Assembly (NCBI GenBank): GCA_019187665.1
Contig: JABARH010000021.1
Coordinates: 1-64,000 of the forward strand
Direction of reading: 5' to 3'
Length of the DNA: 64,000 nt
Origin: Anaerolineales bacterium
GTDB taxonomy: Bacteria > Chloroflexota > Anaerolineae > Anaerolineales > Villigracilaceae
In this document: piece after piece, positions 52,508 to 61,376 of the stretch
Layout of the letters: the number at the start of each line of letters is the position of its first letter
Position numbering within the stretch: the stretch's first letter is position 1
Notes under the pieces: model-generated
Told to the model about the DNA's origin: nothing
Seen by the model: the letters and a program-made list of their open reading frames with translations, nothing else
Database searches by the model: none
Made by a program: the position numbers and the translations under genes

Positions 52508-53746
52508 TTACGGCAACAATCGCTTGATCCAATCCATGAGTCCTGAAAACAACATATGCTTTGCTCCTTCCACGCGGCGTTTACGTCCGCGGCCGGTTTG
52601 CGGATGCGCTTCCTGCACGCTCACCGCCCAATGCAGCAGGCCGACACTGGTGGAGTAGGCGGGTGAATCCAATTTATCCACGAGGCCGACGAGGTTTTCC
52701 GGCTGGGCCGAGCGCACCGGCAAGCCCAGCACCTCGGATGCGACGCTCTTGATGCCGGGCAGCATGGAGGTTCCGCCGGTCAAGACAATGCCGGCCGGCA
52801 GCAGGCCGTCGTAGCCGGAACGTTTGATCTCTTGCAGAATCAATTTAAAAATTTCACCGACACGCGCTTCGATGATGTGCGCCAGGTCCTGGCGGTTGAT
52901 CTGCACCGGCTTCTCCTCGCCAAAGGGGCGGATGCCGAAATATTCCTCGGGGCCCACCTGGCTGCACAGCGCGTGTCCCTGCTGTTTTTTGATCTCTTCG
53001 GCCTGGTGGAACGAAAGGCGCAGGCCGTGCGCGATGTCTTGAGTCACATGGTTGCCGCCCACCGCCAGCACCATCGTGTGCCACACATCGCCGTTCACGT
53101 AGATGGCCAGGTCGGTTGTGCCGCCGCCGATGTCGCAGATTGCCACGCCCATCTGGCGTTCCTGATCGGTGAGGGTCACCTCGCCGGATGCCAGCGGATT
53201 CAACACGAACTGCATTTCCTTGATGCCCGCCGCGCCCACGCATTGACGCAGATTGTCCACCGTGGCCGCGGCCGCGGTGATGATGTGCGTCTCCACCTCC
53301 ACTTTGTAGCCGTGCAGGCCGATCGGCTGGCGGATGCCGTCCTGACCATCAATGGAAAAACCGCGCTGGATTACGTGGATGATTTCACGGTCGGGAGGGA
53401 TGGCGATGGCGCGCGCCTGATCGAGCGCCCGGGCTACGTCTGCCGCGTCCACGATCCCGCCTGTAATGGGTGAGACGCCGCGGCTGTTCACCGAAGATAC
53501 GTGCGCGCCCGCCAGACTGACCAGCGCCTGTGTGATTTCGAGGCCGGAGGTTTGCTCGGCGCGCTCCACAGAACGCGTGATGGCCTGCGACGCGGCAGCC
53601 AGGTCCACAATGTTGCCCTTTTTGATGCCATCCGACGGCTCGATCCCCACGCCAAGAATACGAATCGACTCGCTGGCCTCTACGCGGCCCACGAGGGTGC
53701 AGATTTTGGTCGTGCCTACGTCTATGCCAACAACAATCTCATCCAT
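52508..53746 (-). CDS. ftsA: Cell division protein FtsA
   Basis: 412 aa from ATG 53746 (an in-frame TTG at 53758 is an alternative). Actin-fold ATPase: EIVVGIDVGTTKICTLVGRV (phosphate 1), DIGGGTTDLAIYVNG (phosphate 2), and GIVLTGGTSMLPGIKSVASEVLG (adenosine motif). The C-terminus is basic, with the amphipathic GLMDWIKRLLP that should bind the membrane. It tethers FtsZ. It follows the ftsQ stop by one base. Confidence 0.97.
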   Translation of the reverse strand: MDEIVVGIDVGTTKICTLVGRVEASESIRILGVGIEPSDGIKKGNIVDLAAASQAITRSVERAEQTSGLEITQALVSLAGAHVSSVNSRGVSPITGGIVDAADVARALDQARAIAIPPDREIIHVIQRGFSIDGQDGIRQPIGLHGYKVEVETHIITAAAATVDNLRQCVGAAGIKEMQFVLNPLASGEVTLTDQERQMGVAICDIGGGTTDLAIYVNGDVWHTMVLAVGGNHVTQDIAHGLRLSFHQAEEIKKQQGHALCSQVGPEEYFGIRPFGEEKPVQINRQDLAHIIEARVGEIFKLILQEIKRSGYDGLLPAGIVLTGGTSMLPGIKSVASEVLGLPVRSAQPENLVGLVDKLDSPAYSTSVGLLHWAVSVQEAHPQTGRGRKRRVEGAKHMLFSGLMDWIKRLLP

Positions 53747-53747
53747 G

Positions 53748-54716
53748 TCATTGTCCAAGTCGGTAATAGGGGGCGTTGGGATACGCCACGTTGATCATGA
53801 TCGGGGTGATGCCGCGCTGGGTCAGCGAATCTGCCAGCACCACATACACGCGCAATTTCATGTCGGCCTGGTCCGGGCTCGCCCCAAACCAGACCGTCCA
53901 GCCGCGCGCGTCGTTCCAGCCGATGCCGTATTTTGGGTCGTACAACAGCGTCGCGCCCTGCGGCGCGTAGGGGGCCAGCACGCGCGCCGTTTCGACGATA
54001 CGCGCGTCGGCAAACGGAATGGGAGACAACGGGTCGAGGGCAGACAGCGGGCCGCTGGGCGGCGCGCCCAGCGCACGCACCGCCACCAAACCGCCCACCT
54101 CTGCGCGCGGGCGAAGCGCCACGCCCTGCGCGTCCAGCCAGGTGAAGGCGTTCCCCTGCTCCCAACGCAGCACTGGCTGGCGTTCGGTCAGGGCAATCAA
54201 GACGCGATTCGGCAGTTCCACTGTCACATCCACAGAGGCGATCTCCGGGAAGTTGAGGCGTAAGGCCTTCTCCACGTTTTTCGGCTCGAGCAGGAAAATG
54301 GGCATGCCGTTTAGTCGAAGCGCGGCGCCGGTTTCCTCCGCGCTGAGATATTGATTGCCGAGTAACGTCACGCTGTTGATATGAAACATCGGCAGGGTGT
54401 AGGCATAGTAGAGGCCGGCGCCCAGCAATGTGACGAGGAAAAAGGAGAGGAGACGCCACCCTACGCGGATGCGCGGCATGGCTGGCGCGTGCAGGCGTCC
54501 GGCCGCGGGGGCGGCGATCACAGCCTGATACTGGCGAACCGGCCGGGACGTGGAGCGAACGGTGGCCGCGTCCACGCTAACGTTGCGCGTGACGGACGGG
54601 GGAGGCGTCCGCCGCGTCCGCCGGTCCATCGAATGTGTGACGAGAGCGCGTTCCTCGGCGCGTTTGCGTCGCTGGCGCACCTCTTCGGAACGGGGGAGGT
54701 TTTTCTTTTCGCTCAC
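53748..54716 (-). CDS. ftsQ: Cell division protein FtsQ/DivIB
   Basis: 322 aa. A basic cytoplasmic N-terminus of about 100 residues leads to one membrane helix (GWRLLSFFLVTLLGAGLYYAYTLP), then a POTRA domain (FHINSVTLLGNQYLSAEETGAALRLNGMPIFLLEP) and a beta domain with RVLIALTERQPVLRW. It links the divisome complex outside the membrane. It overlaps ddl by 4 bp and abuts ftsA. Confidence 0.92.
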   Translation of the reverse strand: MSEKKNLPRSEEVRQRRKRAEERALVTHSMDRRTRRTPPPSVTRNVSVDAATVRSTSRPVRQYQAVIAAPAAGRLHAPAMPRIRVGWRLLSFFLVTLLGAGLYYAYTLPMFHINSVTLLGNQYLSAEETGAALRLNGMPIFLLEPKNVEKALRLNFPEIASVDVTVELPNRVLIALTERQPVLRWEQGNAFTWLDAQGVALRPRAEVGGLVAVRALGAPPSGPLSALDPLSPIPFADARIVETARVLAPYAPQGATLLYDPKYGIGWNDARGWTVWFGASPDQADMKLRVYVVLADSLTQRGITPIMINVAYPNAPYYRLGQ

Positions 54717-55834
54717 ATGTCCCTCCGAAATTCTCGCACAGTGCGGTCGCGGTCGGCTTTGCGCTCAAGCGCCAGTTCGATCAGGCGATCTACCAGTTGG
54801 GGGTAGGCCAGCCCGCTCGCGTTCCACAGTTTGGGATACATGCTGATGCTGGTGAATCCGGGCAGTGTGTTGACCTCGTTGAGGAACACGCTCCCGGATG
54901 CTGTGTCGAGGAAGAAGTCGACGCGCGCCATGCCAGCGCAGTCAATTGCCTGGCAGGCGCGGACGGCGAGGCTACGAATCAGATCGGAGGTTTCGGCGGG
55001 AATGTTGGCAGGGATGATGAGGCCGCTTGTGCCGTCCACGTATTTCGATTCGTAGGAATAGAACTCACGGCTTGGAAGCACTTCGCCGCAGACGGAGGCC
55101 AGGGGATTCTCGTTGCCCAGCACACTGACCTCGATCTCGCGCGGCTGGAGCACGCCATGTTCGACGAGGATGCGGCGGTCGAAGGTGGCGGCTTCCAACA
55201 ATCCTTCGGCGAGGTCAGAGCGGTTGCGGCATTTGGAAATGCCGACCGAAGAGCCAAGATTGGCGGGCTTGGCAAACAGCGGGTACGCGCCGAGCGACTC
55301 GGCTTTGCGAAGCGCGGCTTCCATGTCGGTACGAATCTCGGAACGGTTCAGGATGACCCAATCTACGACTGGGATATTGTTGGCGCGCATCACATCTTTG
55401 AAGATGCCCTTGTCCATGCCGACAGCAGAGCCGGTCACGCCCGCGCCGACATAGGCGACATCCGCGAGTTCCAAGAGTCCTTGCATGGTTCCATCTTCGC
55501 CGAAGGTCCCATGCAGGACCGGGAAGAAAACGTCGGGTTCGGCGATCCTCACGTATTGCGTGTCGCGCATTGCGTAAAGGCCGGGCTGGCCGGGGGTGGG
55601 GAAGAGGAAAACATGGTCGAGAGATTCGATCTTGTTCTGTTCCAGGCAGTCGAGGGTGTTTTCTCCCATGAGCCAGTTGCCGGCGTGGGTGATTCCAACC
55701 GTGAAAATTTCATACTGCGCGGGGTCGAGCGCGGCGATGACCGAACGCGCGGACATGAGCGAAACTTCATGTTCGCCGGAGCGCCCGCCGAATAAAACGG
55801 CCACGCGGAGTTTGGGAGAGGAAGGGCTGGTCAT
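54713..55834 (-). CDS. ddl: D-alanine--D-alanine ligase
   Basis: 373 aa from ATG 55834. ATP-grasp enzyme with LFGGRSGEHEVSLMSARSV, PVLHGTFGEDGTMQGLLELADVAYVG, PANLGSSVGISKC and NEVNTLPGFTSISMYPKLW. It supplies D-Ala-D-Ala for the MurF step. TATCTT lies six bases before the ATG, with no ribosome site. A heptamer array separates it from murB. Confidence 0.97.
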   Translation of the reverse strand: MTSPSSPKLRVAVLFGGRSGEHEVSLMSARSVIAALDPAQYEIFTVGITHAGNWLMGENTLDCLEQNKIESLDHVFLFPTPGQPGLYAMRDTQYVRIAEPDVFFPVLHGTFGEDGTMQGLLELADVAYVGAGVTGSAVGMDKGIFKDVMRANNIPVVDWVILNRSEIRTDMEAALRKAESLGAYPLFAKPANLGSSVGISKCRNRSDLAEGLLEAATFDRRILVEHGVLQPREIEVSVLGNENPLASVCGEVLPSREFYSYESKYVDGTSGLIIPANIPAETSDLIRSLAVRACQAIDCAGMARVDFFLDTASGSVFLNEVNTLPGFTSISMYPKLWNASGLAYPQLVDRLIELALERKADRDRTVREFRRDM

Positions 55835-55867
55835 GGTTGCAAGATACGAGTGCAAGTGCGGGGTATC

Positions 55868-55979
55868 GAGTTACGAGTTACGAGTTACAAGTTACGAGTT
55901 ACGAGTTACGAGTTGCGAGTTGCGAGTTGCGAGTTGCAAGTTACGAGTTGCGAGTTACGAGTTGCGAGTTGCGAGTTAT
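55868..55979 (+). repeat. Heptamer tandem array, 16 units, between murB and ddl
   Basis: Units GAGTTAC, GAGTTGC, AAGTTAC and GAGTTAT with an exact 7-bp period, interrupting the otherwise tight dcw cluster. Confidence 0.95.
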
Positions 55980-55999
55980 GCTGTCCATGCGTGCGTGTT

Positions 56000-56908
56000 C
56001 TACCATTCTCCAATCAATTCAACTTCCAATTCCAAATGCACGCCGAATGTTTCAAAAACTTCTTTTTGCGCGAGTTCAATGAGCGCACGGACGTCACTGG
56101 CGCGGGTTTCGCCGCGATTTACAAAGAAATTTCCATGCACGGCGCTGATCTCGGCATTGCCGATGCGCGTGCCTTTGAGTCCGGCGGCGTCAATCAGTCG
56201 CCCGGCAAAATCGCCCGGCGGATTTTTGAACATGGAGCCCATGCTTGCGCCGGGCGGCTGCGTGGCTTTGCGGCGCGCGCTGAACTGGGCGATTTTAACA
56301 GACACTTCCTCGACTGTCGCGTTTTTTAAACTTAATTCTGCCGCCAAAACAACGGCCCTGGCCGCGCCGCGCTTCAGGCTGCTGGTGCGATACCCATACT
56401 CCAGTTTTTCGACCGGCCACTGTTCGCGCCCGCGTTCGGTGAGCAGGTCGGCGTAGATCAAATGTCCGGCCACTTCTCCTCCGAACGCGCCTGCATTGCC
56501 ATGCACCGCGCCGCCGATCGTGCCCGGTACGGTCGCGGCCCATTCGAGGCCGCCGAGGCCCAGCGCGGCGCAGCGGTTGGCAAGGTTACTGAAGATGACT
56601 CCCGACTCGACCCACACTTTCGGATTCTCGCCGCGCATAAATCGAACCTCCTTGGCGCGGTTGAGGATCACAACACCGCGCACGCCGCGCTCGCTGACGA
56701 GAACGTTCGACCCGCCGCCCAGCATGACGAAGGGCAGTTTCATTTCCCAGAGGTGCGAAGCGGCCGCGCCCAGTTCCTCTGCCGATTTGACCATCACAAG
56801 AAAATCAGCCGGGCCGCCGATGCGCGCGGAAGTGTAGGGCGCAAGCAAAACATTCTCCTGCAACCGGTCGCCAAACACAGCGCGCAGGTCCGCAACTTCA
56901 GTCATCAT
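56000..56908 (-). CDS. murB: UDP-N-acetylenolpyruvoylglucosamine reductase
   Basis: 302 aa. FAD-binding domain with YTSARIGGPADFLV and MLGGGSNVLVSERGVRG, then the active-site loop GSMFKNPPGDFAGRLIDAAGLKG carrying the proton-donating Ser and Lys. It reduces the enolpyruvyl group to form UDP-MurNAc. GAGGCAAA precedes its two consecutive start codons. A small gene and murC lie upstream on the same strand. Confidence 0.96.
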   Translation of the reverse strand: MMTEVADLRAVFGDRLQENVLLAPYTSARIGGPADFLVMVKSAEELGAAASHLWEMKLPFVMLGGGSNVLVSERGVRGVVILNRAKEVRFMRGENPKVWVESGVIFSNLANRCAALGLGGLEWAATVPGTIGGAVHGNAGAFGGEVAGHLIYADLLTERGREQWPVEKLEYGYRTSSLKRGAARAVVLAAELSLKNATVEEVSVKIAQFSARRKATQPPGASMGSMFKNPPGDFAGRLIDAAGLKGTRIGNAEISAVHGNFFVNRGETRASDVRALIELAQKEVFETFGVHLELEVELIGEW

Positions 56909-56931
56909 TTTGCCTCGAGGGGTGTCCCTTT

Positions 56932-57132
56932 CTATCTCTCGCTATCTTTCAAATGCTTAATCAGTTTCTCCACGGCTGCGCGGTATTTTGCGGTCTTTCC
57001 CAGGTCGCGCAGGGCGCGGGTCTTTTTTTGGCCTTCGCGGCGGAGCGCGTCGGCGTTGAACAAAACCATTTTCAGAGGGGGCAGGCCCAGGGTCTCGGAT
57101 TCGAAGCGGCGGGGTTCATTCTTCCTTTTCAT
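56932..57132 (-). CDS. Small basic protein between murC and murB
   Basis: 66 aa from ATG 57132 (GAGGAG four bases upstream; ATG 57135 also possible). Mainly charged helix: KRKNEPRRFE..., DALRREGQKKTRALRDLGKT, VEKLIKHLKDSER. I do not recognise it. It lies 23 bp before murB and 29 bp after murC on the same strand, so it is expressed with them. It might be a spurious reading frame, but the ribosome site and spacing speak for a gene. Confidence 0.5.
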   Translation of the reverse strand: MKRKNEPRRFESETLGLPPLKMVLFNADALRREGQKKTRALRDLGKTAKYRAAVEKLIKHLKDSER

Positions 57133-57161
57133 CATGCTCCTCACTTGAAACTTATCTTGCG

Positions 57162-58550
57162 TTACTTTTGCAATCCGGCCAGCGTGTCCGCGCTGATCCG
57201 GTCGGCGTCGCCCGCAGAAAAGACGATCAACACATCGCCGGGGCGGAGGTGGTCGAGCAGGTCTTTGGTCACTTCGTTCAATTCGGCGATGAAGCGCGGC
57301 GCGGGATGATGCATGGAATGGATCACCATGGCACTGGTGAAATTTTGCCTGGGTTCGCGCGAGGCGTACACCTCGGTGGCAATGACCTCATCCGCGTCGG
57401 AAAAGGCGTTGGCAAACTGTTCGAAGAGCGCCTGCGTGCGCGAATACGTGTGCGGCTGCCAGACCGCCACGATGCGCCGCGCGCCGTAACGGGCGCGGGC
57501 CGCGGCCAGTGTGGCTCTGATCTCGGTGGGATGGTGTCCATAATCATTGATGATCGTAACGCCCCCGGCCTCGCCGAGTACCTCGAAACGGCGGCCGGTG
57601 CCGCGAAATTCGCCGAGGGCCTCCGCCGCTTTTTTATGCGGCAGGCCCAGCAGGCTCGTCACGGCCAGCGCGGCCAGCGCGTTTTGAACGTTATGTTTGC
57701 CCGGCGCCTGCAAGGATACATGCGCGACCTCTGCCCCGGGAAACAGATTCGAGGCGGCGTCGAAATCGAACCCGCCGCGCGCATTCACCTGCACGTTGCG
57801 CGCCAGCATCCATTGCGGGCTGTTGATCGTGGTCTCGCCCGGCATCCCGTATCCCAGCACATTGCGACCGGCGCGCCGCGCGTCGTTCATCAGCGATGCG
57901 GCGGATGGATCATCCACGCAGGCCACGAGCGTGCCATCGGCTGGCAGGAGCGCGACAAAGTCGCGGAACGCGGCGAGCATATCTTCGAATGTGGGGTAGC
58001 AATCGGGATGGTCATGTTCCACATTGGTGACAACTGCAATGCGCGGCTTAAGACCGAGGAACATGCGGTCGTACTCATCTGCTTCGATGACGAACAGACG
58101 GCTTTTCCCGGCGCGGGCGTTGGTTTTAAGATTGGTGAGGGTGGAGCCAATGATAAAGGAGGGGTCGCGTCCCAAAGCGAACAGGCTCCAGGCGATCATG
58201 GCGGTGGTGGTGGTCTTGCCGTGCGCGCCGGCCACCGCGATGCCGGTCTTCTCCTCCATCAGGCGGCCGAGGAAGTCGGCGCGTTTGTAAAGCGGAATGC
58301 CGCGCTTGAGCGCCTCCTGCACTTCGGGGTTGTCGTCGCCGACGGCGGAGGAGCGCACGATCCATTCGGCGCCAGTGAGGTTGGAGGGCTGGTGTCCAAT
58401 GTGGACGGTGGCGCCGTCGCGTTTGAGCGCCTCGGCAAACGGAGACAGGACGCGGTCGGAGCCGGAGACGGTGAAGCCCATCTCCAGCAACAGGCGCGCG
58501 ATGGCGGAAAGGCCGCTCCCGCCGATTCCGATAAAATGAACGTGTGTCAT
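57162..58550 (-). CDS. murC: UDP-N-acetylmuramate--L-alanine ligase
   Basis: 462 aa. The N-terminal domain starts VHFIGIGGSGLSAIARLL, the ATP-binding motif is VAGAHGKTTTTAMIAW, followed by EADEYDRMFL and NVEHDHPDCYPT. The C-terminal domain with DDYGHHPTEI-type NDYGHHPTEIRATLAAAR is intact. It adds L-Ala to UDP-MurNAc. Short GTTGGCT repeats precede it (58576-58604). Confidence 0.97.
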   Translation of the reverse strand: MTHVHFIGIGGSGLSAIARLLLEMGFTVSGSDRVLSPFAEALKRDGATVHIGHQPSNLTGAEWIVRSSAVGDDNPEVQEALKRGIPLYKRADFLGRLMEEKTGIAVAGAHGKTTTTAMIAWSLFALGRDPSFIIGSTLTNLKTNARAGKSRLFVIEADEYDRMFLGLKPRIAVVTNVEHDHPDCYPTFEDMLAAFRDFVALLPADGTLVACVDDPSAASLMNDARRAGRNVLGYGMPGETTINSPQWMLARNVQVNARGGFDFDAASNLFPGAEVAHVSLQAPGKHNVQNALAALAVTSLLGLPHKKAAEALGEFRGTGRRFEVLGEAGGVTIINDYGHHPTEIRATLAAARARYGARRIVAVWQPHTYSRTQALFEQFANAFSDADEVIATEVYASREPRQNFTSAMVIHSMHHPAPRFIAELNEVTKDLLDHLRPGDVLIVFSAGDADRISADTLAGLQK

Positions 58551-58607
58551 AGTGGCTTTTGGTTTTTGACCGTTGGCTGTTGGCTAATCGCTGACAGCCA
58601 ATCGTCA

Positions 58608-59135
58608 TTAAACGTAAACGACCAGGATGAAGACCAGCACGATCACAGAGGCGAAATAGATCGCGGGTTCGCCCAACGCAAAGGGCGGCATGAGGTTCAT
58701 CATGGCGTCAATCTTGGCGGCCAGTTCGCCGGTGGGGGTGATGAAAATATTCGGGAATGGATAATTTGCCGCATCCAGGTAAAACCAGGAGGACCCGGCA
58801 ACCAGGTATCCATTCACACCGCCCAGCACGAGACCAAACAGCGAATCCTGCAAACGCTCACGACGGGCGCCCGCCTGCAGGCGCGCCACGCTGATCACGG
58901 TCTGGTAGCCGAAGTAAACCAGCGTAAGCAGGATGATCTCGCGGATCCAGAACAGGGTTGCGTCGTCGCCGTCCAGGGTGGAGACCACCGGCGCGAACTT
59001 GCGCAGCAGGAAGTTGAGCGTGAGCGCGACCACAACTGCAAACGCCACCAGTAGTTCCTTGGCCCAGCCGCGCAGCATCCCAATCACTCCGAACAGAAAC
59101 ACATACATCCAAAAGACATAGATTATGCTGATCAT
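58608..59135 (-). CDS. CvpA-like membrane protein inside the dcw cluster
   Basis: 175 aa with four hydrophobic helices (about 1-20, 28-48, 63-83 and 150-174) and a short basic loop QAGARRERLQDSLFG. This is the topology of CvpA/colicin V production-like proteins. Function unknown. It starts 4 bp inside the murG stop and is followed by murC, so it is co-expressed with peptidoglycan genes. Confidence 0.6.
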   Translation of the reverse strand: MISIIYVFWMYVFLFGVIGMLRGWAKELLVAFAVVVALTLNFLLRKFAPVVSTLDGDDATLFWIREIILLTLVYFGYQTVISVARLQAGARRERLQDSLFGLVLGGVNGYLVAGSSWFYLDAANYPFPNIFITPTGELAAKIDAMMNLMPPFALGEPAIYFASVIVLVFILVVYV

Positions 59136-60232
59136 AGGCGTTCCTCTCCGGCCAGTCCCAGGATCTGGCTGGCAATAACGCGCGCCGCGTCTGGCCGAGA
59201 CAGCGATTGCATGGCGACGCGCATGGCCTGCAATTTGGCGGGGTCGTTCAGCAGCGTTTGTACCACGATAAGCAGTTCATGGTCGAGCTGGCTGTCTTCG
59301 AGAATCATGGCCGCGCCGCGCCGGGCAAGATAATTGGCGTTGACTTTTTGATAGCGCCACGCGTGTGGATATGGGACGAGAATGGCCGGCGCGCCCAGCA
59401 ACGGATATTCGCCCAACACCGACGCTCCCGCGCGCGAAACGATCAAGTCGGCGGCAGACATGGCCGAGTTCATCTCCTCGTGGAGATACGCGTACGCGTG
59501 ATAGTCGCGTCGCTGCGCCTCCGCGAGGGATGCCTGCATCGCCTGCGTTTGACTCCAATCCAATTCGCCGCTGACGTGAATCACTTGCGCGCGCTCGAGC
59601 AGGCCGGGTAAATGTTGGATCGCCGCCTGATTGATCGAACGCGCGCCGCGGCTTCCGCCCCAGATCATCAAGACGGGTTTGTCGTTGTGAAGGTTCAGCT
59701 TAACGCGAGCCGCGCCGCGTTCCTGGCGGGCAAAGCCCGCGCGGACGGGATAGCCCGTGTCCACGACAGAATCTCGACCGGGGAAATAGCGGCGCGAGTC
59801 GGGCGTGGTGACGGCGATACAGTCGGCGAAGCGGGCGATCATTTTCAGTGCCAGGGCCGGTTCGATATCCGGCACGTACAGCAGGGTTGGGATGTTCAAC
59901 CCGGCCAAAGCCATCGGCCCGGCCAAATATCCGCCGGTGAAGAAGAGCGCCTCGGGTTTGAACTCGCGCAGGATGCGGCGCGAGGCGGCGAAGCCGCGCA
60001 TCAGTTTGATGGCGTTGCCCGGCAGCGCGCGCAGGCCCACGCCATGCAGCCCGGCGGCAGGAATCGTGACGAAAGGAATCCCGGCGCGTTTGACGAGGGA
60101 TTCTTCCATGCCGCCCTCACCGCCCACCCACAGGGTTTGCAGCGCGGGCCGCTCCTGCACGAGCGCGTTATGCACGGCGAGGGCGGGATATACGCCGCCG
60201 CCCGTTCCGCCAGCGCAGATTAACAATCGCAC
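59132..60232 (-). CDS. murG: UDP-N-acetylglucosamine--undecaprenyl-pyrophosphoryl-MurNAc-pentapeptide transferase
   Basis: 366 aa from GTG 60232, chosen because GGAGGT lies seven bases upstream. GT-B fold with LLICAGGTGGGVYPALAV near the N-terminus, IWGGSRGARSINQAAI and the donor-binding region ADLIVSRAGASVLGEYPLLGAPAILVPYP. It transfers GlcNAc to lipid I, making lipid II. The G-loop His seen in most MurG proteins (GGTGGH) is replaced by Gly. The start lies inside the end of ftsW (65-bp overlap). Confidence 0.94.
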   Translation of the reverse strand: MRLLICAGGTGGGVYPALAVHNALVQERPALQTLWVGGEGGMEESLVKRAGIPFVTIPAAGLHGVGLRALPGNAIKLMRGFAASRRILREFKPEALFFTGGYLAGPMALAGLNIPTLLYVPDIEPALALKMIARFADCIAVTTPDSRRYFPGRDSVVDTGYPVRAGFARQERGAARVKLNLHNDKPVLMIWGGSRGARSINQAAIQHLPGLLERAQVIHVSGELDWSQTQAMQASLAEAQRRDYHAYAYLHEEMNSAMSAADLIVSRAGASVLGEYPLLGAPAILVPYPHAWRYQKVNANYLARRGAAMILEDSQLDHELLIVVQTLLNDPAKLQAMRVAMQSLSRPDAARVIASQILGLAGEERL

Positions 60233-61376
60233 CGAAGGACCTCCATCCATCATCTGTTTCTGTGATCGCGCCGCGCTGGCGCGAGATGTTGAGCAAAATG
60301 CCGATGGCCGCGAGCATCACGATCAGATTCGAACCGCCGGCGCTGATGAACGGCAGGGCATTGCCTGCAAAGGGCATCAGTCCAACCATCACAGCCATGT
60401 TGATCAGCGCTTCGATCCCGATCCAGATCACAAGTCCCGAAGCGAGAAGTGTGCCGAGCATGTCGGGCGCGCGACGGGCAATGACCATGCCGCGCCAGAT
60501 GAGCAGGGCATACAAACCCATCAAGAATATTGCGCCGACGAGTCCCAGTTCCTCCACGAGAACGGCGAAGATGCTGTCGGTGGGAGGCACGGGCAGGCCG
60601 GTCAATTTGCTTTGCGAGTTCCCCAGACCCACGCCGAAGAATCCGCCCTGCACGATGGCCTCGAACGAGCGCAACACATGGTAGGAAGCCTGTGTGGGAT
60701 CCTTGATGCCCGCAATGAAATCGCCGAGGCGTTGCTGGCCGGTGGAACTGACCTGGACAATAACCCACGCCACCGCGGCCGTGACAGCCAGCAGGAAAAC
60801 GATCTGCTTTAGATCGCCGCCCGCGAGGAAGAACAGCAGGCCGCCCATCAGGATGACCGTCCCGGCTGCGCTCAGATCGGGCTGCAAAAATATCAGGCCG
60901 CCGACGATGCCAAGAATTACGCTCAACGGCAGCAGGCCGAAACCGACCTGGTGCAGGGCGCCCTGTTTCGAGTAGAGCCATACTGAAAGATAAATGATGC
61001 TGATGATCTTCGCCAGTTCGGAGGGCTGCGCCGACCCCTCGAAGAAGGCGCGCTTCGCGCCGAGTCGAATCTCCTGCACGAGCAGCACACCCAGCAACAA
61101 CAGGATCGTCAACGCCATGACCGGCACGATCCATTTGCGGTAATGATGGTAATCGAAATTCGCCAGCGCCAGCGCGCCGGCCAGGCCGATGCCCAGCCAC
61201 ATTAACTGGCGGTTGAACATGTGCATCGGCGAATTGTCCAGCGAGAGTGAAAAATCCCAGGAGGCCGAAAATAACATGATCAAGCCGAAGACGAGCAGGC
61301 CCAATACGGCCAGCGCCAGCGGCAGGTCCATGCTTCGCGAGGGGCGTTTGTCTGTTATGGAAGTTCCTGCACCCAT
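60168..61376 (-). CDS. ftsW: Peptidoglycan polymerase/flippase FtsW
   Basis: 402 aa, SEDS family, ten membrane helices. Motifs: RQLMWLGIGLAGALAL, GAKRAFFEGSAQPSELAKI, FLQPDLSAAGTVILMGGLLFFLAGG, LRSFEAIVQGGFFGVGLGNSQSK, LPVPPTDSIFAVLVEELGLVGA and ALPFISAGGSNLIV. It polymerises lipid II at the septum with a partner PBP. The C-terminal cytoplasmic tail (about 375-402) is arginine rich and is encoded over the murG start. Confidence 0.95.
   Translation of the reverse strand: MGAGTSITDKRPSRSMDLPLALAVLGLLVFGLIMLFSASWDFSLSLDNSPMHMFNRQLMWLGIGLAGALALANFDYHHYRKWIVPVMALTILLLLGVLLVQEIRLGAKRAFFEGSAQPSELAKIISIIYLSVWLYSKQGALHQVGFGLLPLSVILGIVGGLIFLQPDLSAAGTVILMGGLLFFLAGGDLKQIVFLLAVTAAVAWVIVQVSSTGQQRLGDFIAGIKDPTQASYHVLRSFEAIVQGGFFGVGLGNSQSKLTGLPVPPTDSIFAVLVEELGLVGAIFLMGLYALLIWRGMVIARRAPDMLGTLLASGLVIWIGIEALINMAVMVGLMPFAGNALPFISAGGSNLIVMLAAIGILLNISRQRGAITETDDGWRSFGAIVNLRWRNGRRRISRPRRA

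Noticed and set aside
57168..59054. A 628-codon open frame on the plus strand
   Set aside because: It is antisense to murC and the CvpA-like gene; no motifs, low-complexity composition typical of antisense GC-rich frames.
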